In this document: positions 23,599 through 36,632 of the stretch, piece by piece | How the letters are laid out: each line of letters begins with the position of its first letter | How positions within the stretch are numbered: the first letter of the stretch is position 1 | Assembly: GCF_007655135.1 (NCBI RefSeq) | Contig: NC_045129.1 | Span: 4,154,001-4,218,000, forward strand | DNA length: 64,000 nucleotides | Direction of reading: 5' to 3' | From: Punica granatum | Lineage: Eukaryota > Streptophyta > Magnoliopsida > Myrtales > Lythraceae | The notes under the pieces: model-generated | Told to the model about the DNA's origin: nothing | Databases searched by the model: none | Seen by the model: only the letters and a program-made list of their open reading frames with translations | Position numbers and translations under genes: made by a program

Positions 23599-26500
23599 TC
23601 AGGACCCCCAAAAATTCGAGGTGAAACCTCTCAACATGCTCCTCAAATATGAAGAAGCATTAGTGGAGCAGTGGGTGGTGGAAGAGACGTCAAGGCTCGA
23701 TAATTCTACGTCATTACCATAGCTGATGCTCAATTCCGTGGCCCTATTCACCACTCCCTGGCTTCTTTCTAAATTTAGATCGTAGCATACTCTAAGGTCC
23801 GCAAGGACCTTATGTATGTCTGGGCGATTAGCCACAGTTTTCTCAACACATGATAATGATATGCTCACCAACTTCTCAGCTGTGTCGGGATCATACTGCC
23901 CATCCAGCCTTGGATCAACAATTTGCTGTATCTGGTAGCCTTGTTTTTTGACTTCTTGGGCTGCCCATTCGACTATGTATTCCTCGCCTTGTACAGGACG
24001 GGCGGTGATTAGCTCAAGAAGCACGACCCCGAAGCTGTAAACATCGCTTTTCGCAGTCAAACTTCTAGATGTATAATATCTGCAGGTAACAAAAAGCAAA
24101 GATGTAGTCAGAGAAAATTTCTTTGGCTTCATTCTCTTGGATCTTCTCAGCCTGCAGTCGAGACTTAGATTTTGATAGAGGTTACTGAGTTTAAAACACT
24201 GATCATCTTCCGTTCCAACTGTCGGAGGTGCAACTGAAATTTAGTGGCAATCCGTATGGACTGACAAATGAAAACTAAGACAGCGCACAGCAAACAAAAG
24301 AATTTCGGTATGCAATAACTAGTTTACATTCTTACTCTGGGTCGAGGTAACCGCGTGTTCCAACAGGATTGGTTGCGATAAGAATGTCATTTACACTTGG
24401 AAAAATTCTCGATAGTCCGAAGTCTGATATCTTGGCTCGCAAGTGTTCGTCCAGCAGGATATTTGCTGTCTTAATGTCTCGGTGAATGATAGGTGTATCG
24501 CAACCGTTGTGCAAGTAATCAAGCCCTGCAATACAATCAAGAGTTCAATTAACATATTTGGAGCGACATGCAAAATCTGTATTTAGAACGTTTCATTGTC
24601 TTGCACATACCTTTTGCTGTATCAACTGCAATGCATAATCTTCGGTCCCAGGTCAAAACCTCCCCGTTCTTTCCTGATAAGTTTTCATGCAAGTTTCCCT
24701 TGGGCATGTACTCATATATTAGCGCCATGTTTTCCGGTTCATCGCAGTATCCAAGAAGTGAAACCAAGTGTCTGTGGTGTATTTTCGAGAGTAGATTTGC
24801 CTGCAATCAGTTTGACATGGTTTATTTTCAGGAACAATGAATCAGGCAAAAAGAATCTGAAAAGCAGAGATTGGGATGAGAAAATAATCTTCCATTGGGG
24901 CCAGGGACTCACCTCAGTTTCAAATTGCCTGGGCCGGCCTTAGCCGATGGAGAAAGCTTTTTCACTGCAACTTCAGTGCCATCATCTAGTTTACCATGAA
25001 AAACTTTTCCGAATGCCCCTTCTCCAATAACCTTCTGCATATCAAAGTTCTTGATGATACTTTCAACCTCCGCAAAGGTGTAACGGCGCATTATATTTCC
25101 TGAAATCCCCTGTGACACTGGCTCGGATTTCCCATTCTGGTTTTCCATGCTTATCCTTATTTGAGCTGAATGATTCTGGCTTTCCATGCTTATCCTTCTT
25201 TGAGCTGAATGATGACAATCTTTTTAGCTAATGCAAGAACACGAATCCTGTTTCTGGCCATTTCACAGCCATTTTTCTTTTATGGACGTACAATAAGTGG
25301 CCAATTCTGGTCATTTGCTCGAGTCTAATTGCTGCAGCTAATTGTTGAACAATGACAATGAATCTTTGATTTCTGATATCATCATGCAGGCATTGCGCAA
25401 GAAATTAATACAAGGATTCTATGCGTGCATCAGATAATAATCATGATCATAATCGTGCCAAAAGTAAAAGAGAGAACAAAGGAGATAACCTGATTGCTTT
25501 TTCCAGTGAACTATCCAAATGCAACCCCCCACAACAACAGCGAGTCCGAAAGCTGCAGCGATTATGATGATATTCCTTGTTTTCTTTGACAAGCCCCAAG
25601 AACCTGAGAAGTCGAGGTTGGGATCTTTGGGATTGGGATTTTCAACACTGGGATTTTCGAGATTGGGATTTCCTGCCAAACTGCAAACACAAGGAGGAAG
25701 ACGAAGATCATATTTTCTCGATAAGTTATCTGCTTGTAACAAGTCACACACTAATTAATCAAATGGACCACATCTGTATTCATAGACACATCTGCTCAAA
25801 AGACACATACGATATACACAGGAAGCAGTCTATATGCACCGAGTTTATGGTTTTCGAATTTTGGTTCAATAGCTCTCTCCTCATTATCTTTCCATCTGGT
25901 TTTCCTCTGTGACTAACTTTTGAGTACTTCCCTGTCATGTTAATAATGAAACGACCCATACATATTGTTTTGGGCTTTGGCCCCGTTTATCACCTGAAAA
26001 AAGGAACAATGACCATCCATTGCTTTACTATCTGACGACGTACCTCAGCTGCAATGTGTTATCACTGGCCCTCGCTAGTAAATCTTTGGGTACTGAGCCG
26101 CTCAGATTATTTCCAGTCAAGTCCCTGCAAAAATAAATTTTACCGCAGCCTTTACTTATCTGATGGCCATTTAATATGTGTAGCGGTAACTAGCCAATTC
26201 ACTAACAACGAACTGTGCTGAGTTATAAAATAAAATAAGTAAATAAAGTAAAATTTTAACAAAATAAATGAGAAAACTCACAGGACTTTCAAGTTTTCCA
26301 GTTTTGCTAAGAATTCAGGCACTGATCCAGTCAATTCATTATGAGATAGATTCCTGCACAAATTATGTCGAGTTCAGTGTAGAAAGAAGCATTTCTGAGG
26401 AGTTGACCATTCCAAAAATGAAGACACTATTAATTTAATTTGGTCCGGTCTCTATACTATGCCGAGTAATCCGAGACTCAATTTTTCTTAAAATGAAATT

Positions 26501-29500
26501 TTATGAATTGACAAATATTATTGATATATCAGTTTTTCCTGTCACTACTTATATTTCATCCCTTCGAGACTCCGTGGACAATTTATCTATTAAGTTGAAC
26601 TCCCGGGTACTTACAGATATTCCAGTTTTGTTAGGTTGGCAAGTGAATTCGCTATGTTCCCCTTCAGACCGCTGAAGCTCAAGTCCCTGCCGAAGCAATT
26701 TCTATTTTAGATATCCCAGTATGTATGCAAAAGTTCAGCTTTTGGTAAGAAGAGTAAGTAATTCTTACAACGAGGTGATCCTTGGAGGATCGTCGGTGCT
26801 ACATTTCAGACCATCCCATGTAAGATTAGACGGGACACATGGATCTCCCTGCCAACTCTCTTTCATCACGATGTACATTGTCTTGATGTCATTCATTGCA
26901 TTTGCTGCGATGACATTTTCAGCATCCAATCAAAGAGGGAATGACATTTTAACATCAAAAGATAGGATATCAGATCGAAAAGTGGGTAATACACACACAC
27001 ATATATATGTAGCAAAAGTGGCTTCGTACACGTACCATCATCGAGGGCTGTCGATGTTCTTGAAAGATCGAGCAAGTAATATACCTCGACTGCATTGAGG
27101 ATAGGAAGATAATTCAGGTCTTGATAGTTCGGGACAAATTCGAAGTTGAGGCTGGTGCCACCGGTAGACTGCTCAAAAGGAATGGTCACTGGTGTCAGGT
27201 ACTCAAGGCTGATCCTTGTTAGGATCTTATCATTGGTGGAGATCGTAAATTCTCTCAGTGGCGACAGTTTCGTCATTTCAGCGAAGTGAAAATACACAAT
27301 CCATTTATCTGCAGCGAATGTTTGCCAATTAAGTTCTAAGGAGCCAGTACTATATGGTGCCGTTGCGTAAGTTTCCAGAACTTTCATGGGAACTTCATAT
27401 GAGTCATTTCTTCTTTCTAAAGTAGGATCCGGCTCAATGTTCACAGTTCCGAAGCTCCTCATGGAACTGTAACTTCCGTCATCAGCGGACCACAGACGAT
27501 CATGGACATCTTGAGGGTGTCTAACAAACAGGAGGAAAAACAATTGATATGATATTAATTATTCCTTGGTTAATTAGTGCTTTATAATTAAAATTGAAAG
27601 GCAAAAAGAGAAGAAATAAGAAAAAGACAAAACACTAATAATATATAAATAGACACAGACACATCGCCATCATTCAAAAACGTAGAGCAATAGATCCCAA
27701 ATTATTCTTTAAAAAAATAGAAAAATCTTATTTGGACGTCAAGTGGGTATTACTCGCCACTTATCATGATAACACCAATCATAAAGTAATAACCTAAAGT
27801 TTGCGTTAATTAACTATTCGGTACTACCGGCTACCATTATCAGTAAAACTGATACTTATCAAATATTTTCTCGGACAACCGGGCTAGCACAAGTGATCAG
27901 AACCACTCGCCCTCAGCTATTGTAAACTTAGAGAGGTCGGAAAATTGATGATCTCTTGATATGGAGCCCTTGGGGGCTACCAATACGTGCAAAGTGGCAT
28001 ACGGATACTGCCAATTTTATTGACAGTGCAGTGTTCATGGATCCTATACAAATAAATCTATGGCCATTTAAAAAAAAATTATAGGTTCAATATCAAAATA
28101 CTCCCCATAATTTGAAGACAGTCTCGAAACACCACCTATAGTTCTACTTTTACTTGTCTCAAAATACTCCCTAGGAATAGACGAACCGTCTCAATTCGTT
28201 CCAAACCTCTAACACTGTCGCATGATAGCTAGGATAGAAAGAATAACAAGTGCAATCCACATGACACATTAACGGGCATAATTGAATCATAAGATAAAAT
28301 TAGAAATACATAAAGAAATTATCCAGTAAAGAGGACGAAAATTAATTATTTACATCAAGATGATCCTTCCATGTGTTTTTAGTTATTAAAAGAAAAGGGT
28401 GATCCTTTCATCATCATAGAATGGGTTCTCTAGTTTGTCCCCAACATAAACACTGACATCTTGCGCCCTAAATTGTTTTTCTCTATATATTGCAACTGTT
28501 CTTGCTCACCAAATAAGAAGAAGAAAAAGAAAGCTGACGAATTCAAAGAAATATGTGAGCCCCATATGTTGAATTTGTATTGCACATGACCCTTATTCCT
28601 TCCAAATAATTAAAAGCTGTTAGAGGTTTGGAGTGAACTGAGATAATTAAGATGTACATGTATATATAGGACACCGTTTCTCGCGAAAATCAATGTAATT
28701 TTTTTTACCTGAAAGTTGCATTACCGCCCATGTTTAGCCGCTTATAAAGCGCAACTGTTGTAGCATCAGTCTGGTACATGTTGCCATTCAGAGCCCGCAA
28801 TTCCAATGAAGAAATGAAAGGGATTCCGGAACCGGTGTTTAAAAGGCAGACCTGTATTAAGGCACGATCCGTAGATGGAACAACATGGATGATCTCTTTA
28901 TGAACGTAAGAGTCGACAGCTGGAAAACTGACTGTTGCCCAGTAGTTAACCCCGATATACAGGTCGAAAGTCGGGGATCTGCTTTGGCCGTCATAATTAC
29001 CGTAGAGGAAAGATGCCCGGATCAGGTACTTGCTGCTGCCTCCGCTGGTCGGTCGAATCGTATAACAATTCCTCGTTCCATTGGGAAATATCCTCAAGGT
29101 CCTTGCACTTGATGGCAATTGCTCGCTCGATACCTGATTGTTGACTCCGGAGTCTATAAACCCATCATCCGTCACGTAATTTATTTGAAGATCAGCGTCC
29201 CTGTTCCCATTTGGTGCTCCGCAGTCGATGCTAATGAAACCTTATTTATAGAGAGACATCAGAAAAAGAGTCAATTGAATCTACAGTTAGCTTGCTAGAA
29301 AAATAAAATTAATGTCATGACATGCAGAAGAACAATATCACATTCAGAAAAAGATATTATCGATGTATAGATATCAAAAAATTTGAACAGCTGAAAATTG
29401 CATCCGACTGTATGGTTCCCAGTCCCACTCCTCAACGATGTAAAAATGTCAATGTTCATTTAATTTTAGGGTAATTTTAAAAGTATTAATACGTCAGTCC

Positions 29501-30150
29501 AATCTCCCAGTGTTTATGCTTAGTGATTGAATTTGAAGGGCTTATACAACTAATTCCAAATTCAAAAATAAATCAATGACTTGAAACATCACTTATTCCA
29601 AATAAATTTATAAATCAAACATAGAAATTCGCAGCCAGCTTCAAAAGTCAATTAACTGGTGCCCGGATCAGCTTGGTGACACATTGGTATAGGATTTCAC
29701 GAATCTCTATCATAGTGGAGGCCCAGAAATTATGTCCTGCTTAGGAGATGAGATTGGAGTGGATTCAGATAATAATTTTGCTGTGAAAACAGAAAGAAAT
29801 AACCCGTTCGTCTTTGATCAATTTACGAAGAATGCCACCCACAGAAACCTACTGACAAGAGGCACTGAGCAGGGACGGATCCAGACATTTTGTCCAATAG
29901 TGAAAGTTGAAAGGACCTTTATATCGAAAAATCAAGGGAGGTGAAATTGGATAATTTCACTGAAAAATTGATAAACTTCACACACTCTAATAGAGATTTC
30001 ATAATTATCTTTTAGTCCAAGTGGGGCGACCCCGGGAACCCCGCGCGGTAAATCTACCCCTTGCACTGAGACGGGTGGTGGGGTTCGATGTCGGCCACCA
30101 ACTGCCGTTATCTCCATCACCCTTCTCTTGTCGTTCCTTAAAATACATAC

Positions 30151-30184
<34 letters not shown>

Positions 30185-31087
30185 ATATATTGGAAGTTGT
30201 TTTGATTTCAGAAAAATTTCAAATACTATTCAGGGGTACATTGGTTGTTTTAGTTGGATATCCTAGTGATCTATTCCGGGAAGGTCCAAACGCATGATTT
30301 GGATAACTTTAGCCTGATAGATGTAAAACCCCATCAAATCTCGGGTAGAAATCTCATCCAATCGCGCTACCTCAAATGTAGCCTTAGGATACATAATTCA
30401 TTCTAATAAGAAACAGAAATGTCTAAATTAGCATATACCCATTCTATATATGTGATGATGGGCTACATAGTTTGGCAGCTCTCTCTTCTTGCGCTAGCCG
30501 TGCAACCTAGCTAGAATCACTAAAGATCAACCAAAACCTGAGACTTCATGCCACACAGTCTATCTTTCTTGAAAGGAAGCTTGTCACAGATATCGATTGT
30601 CAGGTTTTGACTGTTAAGTCGTGTACTTGATCAGCATGGATCTTGAGGAGGCATAACGAGTTGGAACAAGCTAATTTCCAGGAGATTAGTGCCATTTTGG
30701 CGAGTGATTGGAAAAGGGTCGTTAGGGGCACCCACCTACCGGAAAGCCAATGACGCTGGTATATATGCTGCCATCTCGCTCGCTTCCCCTGGGAGTTCAT
30801 GTTACAATTGTCTCAAAATTTCATTTACTGCCATACAATGAAAATTATCGGGAAATACTCGCCTCGCTTCCAAATAGTTTATTAACCTAATTTCGTTCAT
30901 ATGATTATGGACTTCTGTCTGACATATATTTCACGGGAAAAAGAAGAAGAATCATCATCTAAAGATAGAGAGATAGAGAAAGAGGCTAACCTGGATTGCT
31001 TGGGTCTTCCCCTAGAACCAGCATCCTATTAGCTGAGGATGTCCATACGACCACAAACCAGAATAACAAAAACTTCGATATTTCCAT
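23599..31087 (-). CDS. LRR-malectin receptor-like kinase, gene 2 (frameshift in kinase exon 9)
   Basis: Same 12-exon layout as gene 1: 31087-30991, 29240-28709, 27520-27036, 26904-26769, 26686-26615, 26353-26282, 26124-26044, 25680-25490, 25204-24913, 24800-24611, 24525-24336, 24079-23599. All splice sites are intact. Exon 9 is 292 bp instead of 293: one G:C pair is missing from the run near 24931, just after the conserved kinase lysine. Read literally, translation leaves frame before the catalytic loop, giving an ectodomain, membrane helix and N-lobe stub. Every downstream exon keeps its frame and the HRD and DFG motifs. Gene 3, otherwise almost identical, has the base. The break is therefore either very recent or a base-calling error. 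If the base were present the product would be 939 aa. Exon 1 and promoter are identical to gene 1's; exons 2-12 match gene 3. Confidence 0.88.
30145..30190. repeat. CATA/AT microsatellite in intron 1 of gene 2
   Basis: Compound (CATA)n-(AT)-(CATA)-(AT)n tract. Confidence 0.9.
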
Positions 31088-31305
31088 TTCCTTTCACAAA
31101 GATCCACCAAGTGAGATACAGAGTTGGGAAAACTGAAATAATACTCTATGCCGGGGGGAGACTTGGTGTATTAAATATCAACGTGATGGACCCCATTAAT
31201 CCCACTGTATCACCATCTACTGTACCATTAACACGTGCCATCTTGTATCGCACATGAGTTTTTGTATGGTCAAGCGAATTACTCTAGAAATGGAAATTGA
31301 CCGTA
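31088..31305 (-). promoter_or_regulatory. Putative promoter of gene 2 (duplicate of gene 1 promoter)
   Basis: Identical to the gene 1 promoter: TATTTAATA at 31169-31177, CACGTG at 31232-31237, TTGACC at 31297-31302. It belongs to unit 3, so it was placed in front of gene 2's coding exons by the recent duplication. Confidence 0.45.
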
Positions 31306-33177
31306 GTCACACATGTCCATAGTTAGCATCACCATGCACTATACTGTCAGGAATTTTCTTTGCATTCCAAAAATGTTTAGTCGCGTATGAGTTTTTACCA
31401 TGTGCACCGCTAGATCTTTACCCGTGAGTATGCTGTATACCAACTCAGCTTCTACTTATCAAAAGGACAGGGAAAGAGACATTTTTGGTCCTATAATTTT
31501 TACCTTCGGTCAATTTTGAAAAGTGCCGAATTAATCCTATACGTTTATTTCGTAAGGCAATTTTGGTCCATTTCACGACTTATAGGATAAAAAATATCTT
31601 TCTTTATCAAAACTCATAAGACCACATTTTAATTGAAAACCAACTAATATGACCAAAAATGTCTTTTTCAAAACTTATAGGACCGAAATTATCTTATAGA
31701 GCAAACGTATAGAACTGATTCGGTAGTTTTAAAACTTATATGACCAAAATTTGCTGCATATCAAATTTGTAGGATCAAAAATATCTTTTTCCCCAAAAGG
31801 ATGTGTGCTCGCCTAATCGGTTTGTGGTCAATCGACCTTAACATTCCCTGGGATATAGTCTGCTGAGGTACGAAAAAAAATAAGGATCTTCCAAGCATAT
31901 GAGTGTCTATGGAAAAAGTTCACAAATTTGCGTTGGCAATTCTTTTATTAATATGTCCCTCCTAGATAGAAAGGAGGAATCTCCCCGACTTTGAGGATTA
32001 GTCCGTCCTATCGATCTTACGTTGGAAGCAGCAGAAGTGCAAAAATAAAAAATTGCCCCCAGCAAAGCATTTCTGTAGTGGTGGGTCTTATATCGGATTT
32101 GGAATATCTTTTTTCTCTCTCTCTCCACATATATATATATATATATGTATGCGTGCGAACGCGCGCGCGTATATATATGTATAGATATGTGTGTATATAG
32201 ACAACTGGAGTGACATTGAGACAAATGTTTGGCTTAATTTTTCCCATCCACGTTTTATATATCTTCTTGATCTGAACTTACGCTCTCATTAATTAACGGG
32301 AAGCCAGGAAGCAGTTGCAGCAACAAAAGGCATATGTTCTTCCAAAATACACAGTCCCAAAAAAATTGAATTATGTCGTAAATTAAGGGTCTAATTAAGC
32401 TCTTGATCTTTCCCGCTACACGAATAACCTCGCGAAACCTTTTTTTGTAATTAAAACACTCGGTCTCCCCTTCGTACTCGCCCATGGCTCAAACAGAATG
32501 GGGCACGCCATATTCGGATACTATGATCCCCTGCACATCAAAAAAGCAAGACCACGTACTTAGATTTATAAGAGACAGGTTATGACCACATATGTCACTT
32601 TCCAAATCTCACATCAATTGTGTAAGGGGAAGATCTGTAATGCATATTTAAGACCTAATAATGATCTCATAGCTAGCATTACCTATTAACTTAAGTTATT
32701 AGGTTGGATGTGAACCCGGCCACCATAAACTTTTGATTTAAAAATCGATCCAACAATTTACAGGCCTGATTAAATTAATATGCTCATTCTTTCATTTGTT
32801 TTTCCAGGATCATTCGAAAAATCTCTTTCTCCTATATTTTCATCAAAAAGCTTTTTTTATTCTTTTTAAATTTTTGGTTAGTGGATTGTGGATAATAAAA
32901 TCAAAATTAGTCATTGGATAAAAAGTTTGATGTACAAAATTATTATATAATAATCTGGTGAAGATAAGTATGCCCAAATATGAATAGGAATCAGAGCTAG
33001 AGCATTTGCATGAGTGAAGGGTCTCTTAATGACCTTTCCTTTTCCACATCCATCAAATTCTTTCAATTCCTCTTTTTTCTACTTTTCTTTAAAGGGTATG
33101 GTAAAAGAAAGGACACAATTATTGGGGATGAAATGAACGGGGGCTTTGCTCTCATGTAGATGAATTATAAAATCTAC

Positions 33178-33314
33178 AAAAAAAAAAAAGCTTACAAGAA
33201 TGTTTTTCCTTTTGCTTTCGGTCACAAGGGGCGCAATGAAATAGCAATTCCACCGAGTATTGAACCTGAAATCTCTTGATTAGACAAAAGCATACATTGC
33301 TGCTCTACACCCCT
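33178..33314 (-). mobile_element. tRNA-derived SINE, family B (unit 3)
   Basis: Duplicate of 17182-17318. Confidence 0.6.
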
Positions 33315-34411
33315 TTTTTGTAAGATTGTTTTTTTATTAGACTGCTTTTTTCTGATGCGTGCCTTGGTTGTACTCGTCCCGCTTTTTGTGGAAAAAGCGT
33401 GGTTTAGTGTTTTCTGGGATAATTCTTCATTTGCTCCTATTAATAATGAGAGAATTGCCAACACTAAAATGATTACATTCCCTCTTATTAGAATTAAACA
33501 TAGAACGTAATGTTGTGTTGAAGCCACACTAATCAACAGGACCACATTCAACATCAAATCGAGAAGATAAGATCATCACTCAATAGTGGATCACGTTAAT
33601 CATATCTTAACAAAATGCTCCGATTTTTAAGGGGATTTTCAAATGTTTCGGTGAAAGAAACTTAGCTACCATCTAGTGAAAGTTTCGGAGATCTCATTTT
33701 CCAGCCAAGATTAGTGAACATAAACACTATTAGTTCAACATATAAATAAGGCAAGTGTACTTCTTAAGGTATGACCTAATCAATGATTGGCGCGTGTGGA
33801 AAGCTCAACTTTGTGTTTTAAGAGTACGATAGTTAACATTGAAATGTTTACGTTGCAGTCCGCATGAAGCTTCATGGAGAGATGGTCGACGTCCAGCACA
33901 TCAATTTCCTAAACTAATTGAGTTAATTCTATGGTCAAATGAACTGCTCGGTTCCTAAACTCCAGCACATACCTGTGGCATGTCGCTTTCTTTCGCGTGG
34001 ACAATGTCAATGGCTATATTTCAATTGTTCGAATCAACAGTAATTTGCAGGTAGGAAAAATAATTCTTGCATTGCTTTAAAATACCCAGACATAACATTA
34101 TATAAACTCTGGAGGGGATTCCAATTTTGGGATTTTTTTTTTCCTTTTTTCGGAAACATGAATTCCCTGTTGTTGGGGATCGATCTTCTGACGAACAGAG
34201 TTAACTTAAAACTTAAAAGGGGAAAAACGAGTAACCAGTGCAAATATATATCACAAAAAATTGATCTCACCAATTATCGAAAAGAAAAATATTCTTACCA
34301 ACATAGGTTGATTGAAGCAGTTTGGCAATTATTCAAATTGCGAATGGAGAAAATTCACGTTCTTTTCAATTACAAAGAAGGTCCAAAACCTAATACAATA
34401 AAAGAGAAATA

Positions 34412-34514
34412 TTAAATACCTAATAAAGAGGCACATATAGTTCTACTAGGTATCGAACTTGTGACATTTAGCTTAACATGCGAGAATGTGCGCTACTACA
34501 TTACTCCCTCTTTT
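34412..34514 (-). mobile_element. tRNA-derived SINE, family A, second minus copy (unit 3)
   Basis: Duplicate of 18416-18518. Confidence 0.68.
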
Positions 34515-35564
34515 TAATAAATAAAAATAAAAATAAAACGGATCTTACGCCTTGCAAAGAGAATGGCCACAGAAGCTTCCAAAATTTTCTCAGCAGGTTA
34601 AAGCTGTAGACATCTATATCCCTCTTTGTATTTATTCAGGTATCCTGATGAATGGCATATCTTCAAGGGCGAGGACAGGAGGATGGGACTCTTTTAGCCT
34701 GAGAGCGAGACATCTTCTCGTCTGGACGATGTCGAGTTGAATAGGAATTACTATTAAAATATGTATCTGTAAAGCTTATGCACCAATTCACTCGCTTGTC
34801 GCTATTAGCTACATGAAAAGCTAAGTCGCAACAAATTGACCAGACATTACAAAATGACAAGTGGACCATGTTTTGCTGTAATTAATTTCCCCGTAGTGAA
34901 TCTGGGCGCATGATATGGCTTTTGAATAGGAGATCCTTTTCTTCTTTTACAAGACATAATATGGTCAATTTTGTCGTGTTTACATTAGCGTTGAACAGCA
35001 TTGACATCGGTCTGTTCTTCGTTCCAATTTCTGTTACGTACTTTCAAGGAACGTGCAAAGGCAGCAAAAGTAGGAGGCAGTCCATATGGAACCAACCCGA
35101 GGAGACATGCCAAAGGAAAACGAAGACTGTTTTACCGCGTGAAATTTTGTTCACCCGGTGGGAGCCTTAGAGCTCTTGAATTAGGCAGATCTAAAAAGCT
35201 CAGTCCGCTCTAATTTCCCAGTTATACTAATGAGATCGATCTAATCACTGTTACTTTTCTTGGGCCTTGTTGACATCTAATGCTCTACATTAATGAACTG
35301 AAACAAAATACAAATGTTACAATTACTTATAGCGAAGTTTTAAGTTATCGGAAATTTATGGAAGCTGGCCCTTTTACTAACTCAAAAAATACTTCATTTC
35401 GGACTATTGAAATAGTTATGCAACCTAGCCCCAAGAAATTTGAATATACAGATATCGATGGTGCTTTCTTGCATCAGGTAGAGAGTTGCAGTCAACTTTC
35501 CAGGGATGTCATCTAAAAAGAATCGGTCGGTCTTATCTTGCTGCTTCCCATTCTCTGGCTTCTC

Positions 35565-35891
35565 TCAAACCCCATCTATGTCCCGACATTCCTTCAGCTC
35601 GGCTAGTAAATGGTTTATGTCGGGCCTTCGGATTGCAATTGTCGATGCACATTGCATTGCTATCTCCACCAATTCCCAGGCGAAGTTGACATTAAACTCC
35701 CCATCTAGCCGCGAATCCACTATGCTTTGTATGTCATCATCTCTCTCGACGATCTGAGTTATCCAATGGAGTACATGCATGCTTTCACCTGCGCCTCTTA
35801 CCACAGCCGGGTATCCAGTGATCAGCTCCAAGAGAATGACTCCGAAGCTATAACATCGCTTTTCCCGTTTAAGCTTCCCGATGAGTGAAAC
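35565..35891 (-). pseudogene. Receptor kinase C-lobe fragment, pseudogene (unit 3)
   Basis: Exact duplicate of the fragment at 19569-19895, with the same frameshift between the KSDV and YSFG codons and the same stop. It lies about 4.5 kb upstream of gene 2's start. It arose with the 16-kb duplication. Confidence 0.85.
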
Positions 35892-36093
35892 CTGAATGGA
35901 ATAGCTAGCCTTAGAGTCAAAGATATGGAAACAACTGTGAGGGGATACTTATTGGAACATCAAAGGGGATCTGATATTTCTTGCTGAAATCATCAAAAGA
36001 GCATTTTAAATAAAGCCCCATTGGCACTAATTTTCCAATTATACGAATGAGTTCTATCTCCTTATTAGTTCTTGGGTCTTAGTATAATCTAAA

Positions 36094-36632
36094 GTAGTTG
36101 AATACCCGTGCATTGCACGGAACTATACAAATAATCTCTTAATTATTTTGGTAGAGAAATATGTTATAAATATATACAGGAATTAAGAACTCATTCAAGA
36201 AAATTTACATGAAAAGAATATAATTGAATCAAAATATGTGAGCAAATATATCAATCAAAAGAAAATAAAAAATTCTCATACAAATGTGTGAAAAAAGAGC
36301 TGAATGAAAACATGCGAGCAAGTATGTCAACCATAGAAAATAATAATTTCTCTATGCAAAATAATTTTAATAAAGTGAATGAAGAGTAACTTGATGAATC
36401 CTTTTTGAAACGATGAAATTGACATAGATCGATAAGTGTTGTAGTGGATAAGCATGCAATATATATTAAGCTCCAATCTGTATATATTATTGCATAATTT
36501 TTTTTAAAGAATATAAAAATTTTCTTAATTCATAAGTGATGATGTGGCAAAGTGAAAAGAGTTCTATTTTTTATTTTTGATAATGTGGTGGCTTCAAAAT
36601 TATGCTCGTATTTTGTTTTAATATATACTAGA
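36094..36632 (-). mobile_element. Non-autonomous Helitron-like element (unit 3)
   Basis: Duplicate of 20098-20636. Confidence 0.55.

Larger units (their letters stand above)
14798..30792. repeat. Tandem array unit 2 (recent 15,995-bp duplicate)
   Basis: The sequence from 14798 to 30792 is repeated almost base for base at 30793-46788. The order is: gene 1's exon 1 and promoter, spacer, kinase-fragment pseudogene, Helitron-like element, SINEs, then exons 12 to 2 of gene 2. The breakpoint falls in a 39-bp stretch identical at all three junctions (14798-14836, 30793-30831, 46789-46827). Left of 14798 the junctions differ at 14796 and 14797; right of the window the third junction first differs at 46828. 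Confidence 0.95.
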
